A DNA stretch of 64,000 nucleotides from Actinomadura parmotrematis (lineage in GTDB: Bacteria; Actinomycetota; Actinomycetes; Streptosporangiales; Streptosporangiaceae). The stretch's first letter is position 1. Each line of letters begins with the position of its first letter. Below are positions 57,890-64,000 of the stretch, piece by piece. The stretch is from positions 186,001 to 250,000 of the forward strand of contig NZ_JAIBOA010000008.1 in the NCBI RefSeq assembly GCF_019458805.1, in the 5' to 3' direction. A program made the position numbers and the translations under genes. Below the pieces are notes generated by a model. The model did not search any database, was not told where the DNA came from, and was given only the letters and a program-made list of their open reading frames with translations.

Positions 57890-58131
57890 CCGTTGTGCTC
57901 CAAGGGATTCCGCATGGTCCGACGAGGCTCAGCCTCCCCTGTCGGCCCCCGGGGTGCAAGCACTTCGGGCAGGTCAGCGCGGTCGCGGCGGGGCGGGCGC
58001 GGGCCGCGCGGCGTCCCGTCCGCGGCGCGGCCGGGCGCGCGGGTGCGCCGAGGGCCGCGCGGGGGGCCGTCTGGAAGGCGCCGAACGGGATATCTTGCCC
58101 ATGTCCGACGGACGAGGAGATGGGGGCAAGG

Positions 58132-58926
58132 ATGTCTGTGAGCGCCGGTGCCGGGTCCGACTGGACGCGTCCCGACATCTCCCTTCCGGCCCGGCCGCCC
58201 GCCTACCCCGAACCGTCCCCCGAGGCCGCGCCCGCCCCGGCGCCTCCGGCCGACCCGGCGGGCGCGCCGGGCGACTGGCACCGGATGCACTTCCCGGTGG
58301 GCGCCTTCCTCACCGCCTTCGGCGTCACCGCGCTCGCCGTGACGGCGCTCGACTGGAACGCGCACCGCGCCGACATGGCCGTCTACGTCGGGCAGGGCGC
58401 GGCCGCCGCGGGCCTCGCCGCCGTCAAGCTCGTGCAGGTGCTCCTGCTCGCGGCGACGGCGATGTCCCTGCTGCGCCGCCGCGACGTGTGGTTCCTGCCC
58501 GCGCTCGCCGCCTGGACGGCGGGCTACGGCGTGTTCGCCGTGCTGGACGCGGTCAAGGGCCGGTGGCTGCCGCTCGCCGAGCACCTCGGCTACACGGCCG
58601 GGTTCGGGGTGCTGCTGTTCGTCTCCTACGGGCTGAGCGTCAAGGCGCGCGTCGCCTCCCGCAAGGCCGCCGCGCCCGCCGCGCCCGAGCCCGAGCCGCA
58701 GCCGGAGCCCGAGCCGGCTCCGGCTCCGGCGCCGGCCGCCGATGCCACCGTGATGGACGCCGCGCGCAAGGCGCCGGCGCCCGCGCCGACCGTCCGGGAC
58801 ATGCCGCTGCCGTCGAAGCCGCCGTCCTCCGTCCCGGAGCCCGCCGGACCGGAGCCCCTCAAGCTGACGCGCACCCAGGAGTTCGCCCTCAACGCCGTCA
58901 ACCGGATGCGGCGCGGCGGGCGCTGA
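58132..58926 (+). CDS. Membrane protein with Pro/Glu-rich tail, unknown
   Basis: 264 residues. A Pro/Ala-rich disordered N-terminus (1-45), four membrane spans (FPVGAFLTAFGVTALAVTAL; GLAAVKLVQVLLLAATAMSL; WFLPALAAWTAGYGVFAVLD; HLGYTAGFGVLLFVSYGLS), then EPEPQPEPEPAPAPAPA repeats and a basic end RMRRGGR. ATG 58132; GGGGGCAAGG is upstream. Not recognised. The 242-base gap before it (57890-58131) holds no gene. Confidence 0.7.
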   Translation: MSVSAGAGSDWTRPDISLPARPPAYPEPSPEAAPAPAPPADPAGAPGDWHRMHFPVGAFLTAFGVTALAVTALDWNAHRADMAVYVGQGAAAAGLAAVKLVQVLLLAATAMSLLRRRDVWFLPALAAWTAGYGVFAVLDAVKGRWLPLAEHLGYTAGFGVLLFVSYGLSVKARVASRKAAAPAAPEPEPQPEPEPAPAPAPAADATVMDAARKAPAPAPTVRDMPLPSKPPSSVPEPAGPEPLKLTRTQEFALNAVNRMRRGGR

Positions 58927-58927
58927 C

Positions 58928-59599
58928 TCAGCGCACGATCCAGGCGATCGCCGTCATCGTGCCGGGCGCGACCTCGGTGAACCCGCCGTCGCGCACGGCC
59001 ACCGTCGCCTTCGGCACGCAGTCGCCCCAGGGAACGTCGCGGGCCAGGTGGACGCGCAGGCCGCCGGCGGCCCAGGCGGCCAGGTCGCCGGCGCCCGCCT
59101 GCCTCAGCAGGAGCTGGGCGGCGTGCCCGCACTGCGCGGCGGCCTTGCCGGTCGTCATCGTGACGCCGGGGTTCAGCGCGATCGCCGCGTAGGGCGCGGC
59201 GGGCGCGGGCGGCGGCACCTCGGCGTCGGCGAGGTCCAGGCCCGCGACCTGGAGCTTGGCGATCTGCGGCGGGACCTCGGCGACCTCGGACGGCGGGAAC
59301 GCCCGCACCTCCGCCCCGTCGTGCTGGACGGTGACTCCCGGCAGCTCCTGCACTTCGGGCCAGCGGACGCCGCGCGCCCGCCGCGTCACCTTGCGGATGC
59401 GGCGTGACTCCCACTCGGCGACGGCGGCGTGCCACTCCCCCTCGGGTCCGGTGGCGCGCGGATCGGTGAGCAGCCGCACGACGGCCTCGGCCGCGGCCTC
59501 GCAGACCGCGCCGTGCGCGGGCGGGGACGCCTTCTCGGCACGGACGACGAGCTGCATGGCCCACGGCGGATCGTCGCGGGGATCGTAGTCGGGTCGCAC
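58928..59599 (-). CDS. PTH2-type peptidyl-tRNA hydrolase
   Basis: About 223 residues. The C-terminal half has the Pth2 core: NPGVTMTTGKAAAQCGHAAQ (Lys and conserved GK..Q..HA), HLARDVPWGDCVPKATVAV and GTMTAIAWIVR. The N-terminal half (MQLVVRAEKASPPAHGAV) completes the first strand, with a long insert between. It should release peptides from tRNA. GTG 59599 is used with no clear ribosome site. It ends two bases from the end of the preceding convergent gene. Confidence 0.75.
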   Translation of the reverse strand: MRPDYDPRDDPPWAMQLVVRAEKASPPAHGAVCEAAAEAVVRLLTDPRATGPEGEWHAAVAEWESRRIRKVTRRARGVRWPEVQELPGVTVQHDGAEVRAFPPSEVAEVPPQIAKLQVAGLDLADAEVPPPAPAAPYAAIALNPGVTMTTGKAAAQCGHAAQLLLRQAGAGDLAAWAAGGLRVHLARDVPWGDCVPKATVAVRDGGFTEVAPGTMTAIAWIVR

Positions 59600-59754
59600 G
59601 GCAGGAGTATTCCACCGCCGATCCGTCGGCCCGCACGCGACTTCCCGGGCGCGGATGTGGGTACGGCACCTCGTGTCGTCCCTCCGGACGCCCGGGAGGG
59701 ACGGGAGAGGGCCGCGCGCGGACACGGCGGGAGAGGTCGGGTCGGAGGTCGCCT

Positions 59755-60861
59755 GTGACCAGTGGTGCCTGGAGCGAGACGGTGCCGGGGGTCGGCACGT
59801 TCTTCGTCGGGATCGACGTGGCGCCGGGACGGTACCGGTGCGAGGAGGGCAAGGGCGGCTGGTGGGTCCGCTTCACCGGCCCCGGCGGCGGCGAGCCCGT
59901 CGGGTCGTGGCCGCTGCCGGCGGGCCCCGCCGAGATCGAGATCCTGCCGTCCGACTTCGCCTTCGAGACGCACGTCGCGACGTCCTGGCTGCGGATCGGC
60001 GCCGCCCGGGCGGCCGGCGACGGGCGGGCGTTCGCGCCGCGCCCGGTCGCCGACCCGACGCTGCGGGCCGAGCTGGACGTGCTGGTCGCGCGGCGCCGCC
60101 CGCTCGTCTGGCTCGCGCCGCTCACCGTCCTCGGCATCGGGCTGCTCGGCTCGCCGGTGCTCGGCTCGCTCTGGCTGATCGGCCTCGCGATGATGGCGGT
60201 GATGGTCGCGCTCGGCACCCCGTCGGTCTCGCTGGACCTGCAGCGCGCCCGCGAGCTGGAGCGGCGCCGCGACCGCTACCTGGTGCCCGAGGACCTCGAC
60301 GCACCGGCCCGCGGGCTGCTCGCCCGCGCCCAGGAGGCGATCGACGCCGTCCGCGACTCGCAGGTCAACCGGGAGGGGATGCTCGACCGCGTCGACAACG
60401 CCGTCACGCTGCCCCGCCAGGAGTGGGAGATCGCGCAGGTCCTCGCCAAGCAGTCGCGCCTCCGCGCCGACCAGGAGGAGATGGCCGCGACCGCCGGCGA
60501 CATGCCCGAGGTCGCGGCGGCGCTCGCGCCGCTCCGCGCCAAGCTGGACGCCTCGGTCGCCGCGGTGACCCGCCGCGTCGAGGCGCTGGAGCGCTACGCC
60601 GGGCGGGCCCGCGCCGCCGACGAGGCGCTCGCCGCGCACCGCCGGCTGGAGGCGATCGCGGCCAGGGCGCACGAGTACGACGAGCTGCTCGCCGACACCG
60701 TCCGCGACGACCTCGCGCTGCCGGCGATCGAGCGGCTCACCGAGCAGGGCGACGAGCTCGTCCGGACGCTGCGCCACCGGCTCGCCGAGGCCGCGGAGGC
60801 GGGCGGCGAGCTGCCGCCCCCGCCGCCCCCGCCCGCCGCGCCGGAGAGCGCCCCCGGGTAG
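59755..60861 (+). CDS. Membrane protein with coiled coil, unknown
   Basis: 368 residues. The N-terminus VPGVGTFFVGIDVAPGRYRC is a beta-sandwich motif found in many actinomycete surface or envelope proteins. Two membrane spans occur at about 120-165 (WLAPLTVLGIGLLGSPVLG, LIGLAMMAVMVALG), then a long coiled coil (REWEIAQVLAKQ-type heptads, AKLDASVAAVTRRVEALERY) and a Pro-rich tail. GTG 59755 with GGAGG nearby. Function unknown. Confidence 0.7.
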   Translation: MTSGAWSETVPGVGTFFVGIDVAPGRYRCEEGKGGWWVRFTGPGGGEPVGSWPLPAGPAEIEILPSDFAFETHVATSWLRIGAARAAGDGRAFAPRPVADPTLRAELDVLVARRRPLVWLAPLTVLGIGLLGSPVLGSLWLIGLAMMAVMVALGTPSVSLDLQRARELERRRDRYLVPEDLDAPARGLLARAQEAIDAVRDSQVNREGMLDRVDNAVTLPRQEWEIAQVLAKQSRLRADQEEMAATAGDMPEVAAALAPLRAKLDASVAAVTRRVEALERYAGRARAADEALAAHRRLEAIAARAHEYDELLADTVRDDLALPAIERLTEQGDELVRTLRHRLAEAAEAGGELPPPPPPPAAPESAPG

Positions 60862-60880
60862 GCCGGCGCGGCGGTGCCGG

Positions 60881-62194
60881 TCAGCCCGCCCGGTGGGCGA
60901 TCTCGCGGCGCAGGTGGACGGCGGTCTTGCGGATCGGACCCGGCGCGGCGCCGCGCAGCAGCACGTCGCCCATGAGGGCGGCGGTGCGGCGCAGGTCGTC
61001 GGCGCCGAACCCGCGCCGCACCACCTCCTGGGTGCCGAGGCGGAGGCCCCGGTCGGGCTCGCCGGGCGCCTGCCAGGGCAGCCCGATCGCGCTGAGGTAG
61101 ATCCCGGCGGCCGCGAGCCGGTCCATCGCGGCCCGGCCGCCGCCGAGGCCCGCGACGTCGAGCGCGACGTGGTGCGAGGCGGTGTACCCGCGGGCGGCGC
61201 CGGCGACGGCGAAGCCCTCGCGCTCCAGCGCCTCGGCGAGGGTGCGGGCGGCGGCGGTGCAGCGGTCGGCGTAGGCGCCGTCGTCGGCGAGGATCTCGGC
61301 GGCGGTGACGGCGAGCGGCGCGAGCCGGGCCGCGTCGTAGTTGGCGGTGAGGCCGGGGAACACCGCGGCCGACACCCGCTCGGCGATCGCCGGGTCGTCG
61401 GTGGCGACGACGCCGCCGGGCGGGCCGCCGAACGACTTGTAGGTGGAGAAGGTGAGCACGTCGGCGCCCTCGGCGAGCGGCCGCTGGAACCGGCCCGCCG
61501 CGACCAGCCCCGCCATGTGCGAGGCGTCGTAGAGCAGCAGCGCGCCCGCCGCGTGCGCGCGCTCGGCGATCGCCGCGACGTCGTGCGGGAACAGCAGCAG
61601 GCTCGCGCCGATGACGACGAGGCGGGGCCGCTCGCGCTCCAGGAACGGGCCGAGCTCGGCGAGGTCGACGTCCAGGGCGCCGGCGTCGTAGGGCAGGTCC
61701 ACGACGCGGAGGCCCCGCACCCCCGGCGCGCCGACCGCGTGGTGGCTGGTGTGGCCGCCGGCCCGCTCGGGCAGCACCGCGATCGTGTCGCCGGGCTCGG
61801 CCAGCGCGGTGTAGACGGCGAGGTTCGCCATGGTGGCGCTGTGGCTGCGCACCTCGGCGAAGCGCGCGCCGAGCAGGCGGCACATCAGCGACGGGGCCAG
61901 CACCTCCAGGACGTCCAGGTGGTCGAGGCCCGACTGGTACTTCTCCCCCGGCCACCCCATGCTCGGGCGCTCGCCGACCTGCGGGTCGGTGACCGCGCGG
62001 GCGGCCGAGCTCATCACGTTGGTCCCGGCGTAGAGCACGATGCCCTCGGTGTCGTACTGGCGCGCGTGCGCCCGCAGCGCGCGCTGCACCGTCCCGGCCA
62101 CGGCCTCGGGAGTGGGCGCGCCGAGCTGCGACGCGACCCGCGCCATGCGGTCCCGGGCGGTCGGAGACGCCCACGGCGCCGTCTCCAGGGTCAT
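60881..62194 (-). CDS. SHMT-like PLP-dependent enzyme (GlyA family)
   Basis: 437 residues of fold type I. Similarity to serine hydroxymethyltransferase: SMGWPGEKYQSGLDHLDVLE, RSHSATMANLAVYTALAEPG, GGHTSHHAVGAPGVRG, LLYDASHMAGLVAAGRF and the PLP lysine in LTFSTYKSFGGPPGGV. Divergent details from GlyA (THKT... replaced by TYKSFGG) suggest another aldolase-like substrate. AAGGAGG precedes ATG 62194. It is divergent from the KstR2-like gene. Confidence 0.82.
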   Translation of the reverse strand: MTLETAPWASPTARDRMARVASQLGAPTPEAVAGTVQRALRAHARQYDTEGIVLYAGTNVMSSAARAVTDPQVGERPSMGWPGEKYQSGLDHLDVLEVLAPSLMCRLLGARFAEVRSHSATMANLAVYTALAEPGDTIAVLPERAGGHTSHHAVGAPGVRGLRVVDLPYDAGALDVDLAELGPFLERERPRLVVIGASLLLFPHDVAAIAERAHAAGALLLYDASHMAGLVAAGRFQRPLAEGADVLTFSTYKSFGGPPGGVVATDDPAIAERVSAAVFPGLTANYDAARLAPLAVTAAEILADDGAYADRCTAAARTLAEALEREGFAVAGAARGYTASHHVALDVAGLGGGRAAMDRLAAAGIYLSAIGLPWQAPGEPDRGLRLGTQEVVRRGFGADDLRRTAALMGDVLLRGAAPGPIRKTAVHLRREIAHRAG

Positions 62195-62289
62195 GCGGCC
62201 TCCTTAGCGGGTGATATGACGAAGAAAGTAGAGAATGTCCCGGTCATTCCGCCAGGGGCGGCCGCCGGCACGGGATCCCGCCGGATCTC

Positions 62290-62366
62290 ACCAAGCGTTT
62301 GCTCGTTCGCGTACCCTGGTGTCGACGCGCCTGGTCGAACAAGCGATTGGGCGCACCCGGCATAAT
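62290..62366 (+). promoter_or_regulatory. Regulator promoter with two KstR2-like sites
   Basis: ACCAAGCGTTTGCT (62290-62303) fits the ANCAAGNNCTTGNT pattern with one mismatch; AACAAGCGATTGGG (62338-62351) with two. CATAAT (62361-62366) is a -10 box six bases before GTG 62373, and the second site overlaps its -35 position. Autoregulation is inferred. Confidence 0.5.
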
Positions 62367-62372
62367 GAGGGG

Positions 62373-63035
62373 GTGACGAGCACGAGCACGAATTCCGGAC
62401 GCCCCAAAGCCGCCGCCGAGGGCGCGCCGCGCCGCCGCAGCCGGGGCTCCACGGCCCTGGCCTCCGAGCGGCGCGAGCACCTGGTGCGCCTCGCCGCCGA
62501 CCTGTTCGCGGAGAAGGGCTTCCAGGCCACCACCGTCCGCAACATCGCCGAGGAGGCCGGCATCCTGTCCGGCAGCCTCTACCACCACTTCGACTCCAAG
62601 GAGTCGATCGTGGACGAGATCCTCGCGGGCTTCTTCGAAGAGATCATGACCGCCTACCGCGGCGTCCTGGACGAGGGCGGGGATCCGCGCGCGACCATCG
62701 CGGGCCTCGTCCGCATCGCCTTCGGCACCCTGGAGCCGCACCGCGCCGCCATCACGGTGATGCAGAACGACTGGAGCTACCTGCAGTCGATGCCGCGCTT
62801 CGCCTATCTCGCCAAGTCCGAGGACGAGGTCGAGAAGATGTGGGTGGACGCGATCCGGGCGGGCCAGGACGCGGACCTGTTCCGCGCCGACATCGACCCC
62901 AAGCTGACCTACCGGATGATCCGCGACACCATCTGGGTGGCGGTGCGCTGGTTCAAGCCGGGCGGCCGGCTGGACGCCCAGGGCCTCGCCGACCACTACC
63001 TCAAGGTGATGTTCGACGGCATCAACACGCACTGA
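62373..63035 (+). CDS. TetR regulator, KstR2 family
   Basis: 220 residues with N-terminal extension then TetR HTH (LVRLAADLFAEKGFQATTVR, NIAEEAGILSGSLYHHFDSK) and the ligand domain with MPRFAYLAKSEDEVEKMWVD and IRDTIWVAVRWFKPGG. The last two segments closely match Mycobacterium KstR2 as I remember it. KstR2 represses steroid C/D-ring genes until a CoA thioester binds. GTG 62373 fits a leaderless promoter. Its likely targets are the three operators at 44.7, 50.9 and 51.1 kb. Confidence 0.85.
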   Translation: MTSTSTNSGRPKAAAEGAPRRRSRGSTALASERREHLVRLAADLFAEKGFQATTVRNIAEEAGILSGSLYHHFDSKESIVDEILAGFFEEIMTAYRGVLDEGGDPRATIAGLVRIAFGTLEPHRAAITVMQNDWSYLQSMPRFAYLAKSEDEVEKMWVDAIRAGQDADLFRADIDPKLTYRMIRDTIWVAVRWFKPGGRLDAQGLADHYLKVMFDGINTH

Positions 63036-63177
63036 GCACCGCGCCCGAGCGGCGCGCGCCGCCCCGGACCCGGCCGCACCGCGCCGCCGTGTCCTTCGTC
63101 ACACTTGCCCCGATGACGGTGACGATTCGCCCGTAGGGGACGCTGTTACCGAAGAGGATTTTTCGGGGGGAGGCGAC

Positions 63178-63408
63178 ATGACGGCTCAACGGGGCGCCGC
63201 AGATCACGAGGAGCCGCCCTCGCCGTCGGTGCAGGCGGCGACGGCGCGAGGACTCCAGGAGCTGTTCCCTGGGGTGCGGGTCTGGTACGGCAGGGCGACC
63301 GGTTCGTGGTGGGCGCTCGTGCCCCTCGGCCAGGGGCCGCGCCTGCTGGAGGCGCCGACGCCGCAGCGGCTGCGCGAAGCGATCATGAGCGCCCGCACGC
63401 ACGGCTGA
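63178..63408 (+). CDS. Small actinobacterial protein of unknown function
   Basis: 76 residues, ATG 63178 with GGGGGGAGG upstream. LQELFPGVRVWYGRATGSWW, then ALVPLGQGPRLLEAPTPQRL and a helix REAIMSARTHG. Layout as in the 7715 protein. The 142-base gap before it contains no gene. Function unknown. Confidence 0.6.
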   Translation: MTAQRGAADHEEPPSPSVQAATARGLQELFPGVRVWYGRATGSWWALVPLGQGPRLLEAPTPQRLREAIMSARTHG

Positions 63409-63455
63409 GCGGGTGCCCGGACGGACGAAGGGACGGACGGGCGGGGCGGGACCGG

Positions 63456-64000
63456 TCAGGCGGCGGTGAGCACGGCGGCACTGCCGTAGCTGCCGCCGAA
63501 CCCGGTGCAGAGCGCCACGCCCGCCCCCGGCACCTGGTTGGCGCCCTCGCCGCGCAGCTGGCGGACGGCCTCGGCGACGTTGTTGAGGCCGTGCACGTAG
63601 CCCTCCGACAGCAGCCCGCCGTGCGGGTTGACCGGCACCCGCCCGTTCCACGCGATCTCCTGGGCGTGCAGCGCCACCCCGAGGTCGGCGCGGTCCACCA
63701 GGCCGAAATCCTCCAGCTGCCGCGGGACGAGCCAGCTGTAGGCGTCGTAGAGCAGCGACACGTCGATGTCGCCGGGCTTCATGCCGGCGGCGTCGTAGAG
63801 CGCCCCGGCGATGTGGCCGGAGAAGATCCGGGTGACGTCGGCGGCCTTGTCCATGGTGGAGGCGCCCGGCCCGCCGCCGCGCACGACGGCGTGGACGCGC
63901 GGCGCGTCCGGGGCGAGCTCGGCCCGGACGAGGACGAGCGCGCACGCCCCGTCGGTCTCCTGGCAGCAGTCCAGGCGGCGGAGCGGCGAGGCCACCATCG
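63456..64000 (-). CDS. SCPx/Ltp-type thiolase-fold protein (N-terminus beyond right edge)
   Basis: 181 C-terminal codons are visible. CCQETDGACALVLVRAELA, LYDAYSWLVPRQLEDFGLVD, and NPHGGLLSEGYVHGLNNVAE correspond closely to the 49675 protein; the end GVALCTGFGGSYGSAAVLTA keeps a C-terminal Cys-Gly region. The active-site half is outside the window. A second Ltp-like enzyme beside the KstR2-like gene suggests that the catabolic set continues to the right. Confidence 0.85.
   Translation of the reverse strand, partial: MVASPLRRLDCCQETDGACALVLVRAELAPDAPRVHAVVRGGGPGASTMDKAADVTRIFSGHIAGALYDAAGMKPGDIDVSLLYDAYSWLVPRQLEDFGLVDRADLGVALHAQEIAWNGRVPVNPHGGLLSEGYVHGLNNVAEAVRQLRGEGANQVPGAGVALCTGFGGSYGSAAVLTAA

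Overview
The window is 64 kb of very GC-rich DNA with GTG and ATG starts, GTGA stop/start overlaps and many promoters whose -10 box lies 6-8 bases from the start codon. Gene content points to a filamentous or related actinomycete: ftsK, RNase J, dapA, dapB, pnp, rpsO, ribF, truB, rbfA, infB with a long Gly/Pro/Arg-rich leader, ylxR, nusA, rimP, F420/FMN luciferase-like oxidoreductase, KstR2-type TetR. A Thermomonosporaceae-like host such as Actinomadura is my inference, not something the sequence proves. No rRNA, tRNA, CRISPR array, insertion sequence or phage was found.

Region 1 (1-7.5 kb, minus strand) is housekeeping: rimO (cut by the left edge), a RodZ-like HTH membrane protein, ftsK, and dapA-rnj, which overlap by four bases. 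Region 2 (7.7-20.4 kb) is an accessory block lying between dapA and dapB. It holds a GH18-like anchored protein, a DMT exporter divergent from a MocR regulator with overlapping start codons, a CGNR zinc-finger protein, an acetyltransferase, a 68-base perfect palindrome, an EmrB/QacA-type exporter, menA, ung, an orphan modA, an FtsH protease and a SalK-like protein. Region 3 (20.5-37.1 kb, mostly minus) returns to the conserved core: transglutaminase-like protein, dapB, holin-like membrane protein, M16 peptidase, pnp, rpsO, ribF, truB, DHH phosphoesterase, rbfA, ylxP (DUF503), infB, ylxR, nusA, rimP. Several intergenic hairpins punctuate it.

Region 4 (37.2-44.6 kb) has two adjacent DUF4439 ferritin-like proteins, a DEDDh exonuclease-BRCT protein, an S33 peptidase-like hydrolase, a HAD hydrolase, a secreted protein of unknown role and a UPF0104 membrane protein behind a CRP-like site. 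Region 5 (44.7-51.8 kb) is the most interesting part. A luciferase-like monooxygenase, a degenerate PaaK-like protein and an acyl-CoA synthetase form one operon. An Ltp/SCPx-type thiolase plus a DUF35 protein form a second, and a flavin reductase a third. All three have a good sigma-70-type promoter with the same 16-base palindrome (CCAAGC-N4-GCTTGG) on the transcription start. A KstR2-family TetR regulator sits at 62.4 kb with related sites before it, and a second Ltp-type thiolase runs off the right edge. I read these as one regulon for degradation of a steroid-like or other cyclic ketone substrate, with monooxygenase and flavin reductase working as a two-component system.

Region 6 (51.8-57.3 kb) is a xylose/ribose-type sugar ABC system: binding protein, ATPase, permease, then (after a terminator and with its own promoter) a second paralogous ATPase and a ROK repressor. 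A lac-operator-like site lies upstream. Region 7 (57.6-64 kb) has small unknown proteins, a PTH2-type peptidyl-tRNA hydrolase, an SHMT-like PLP enzyme, the KstR2-like regulator and the edge thiolase.
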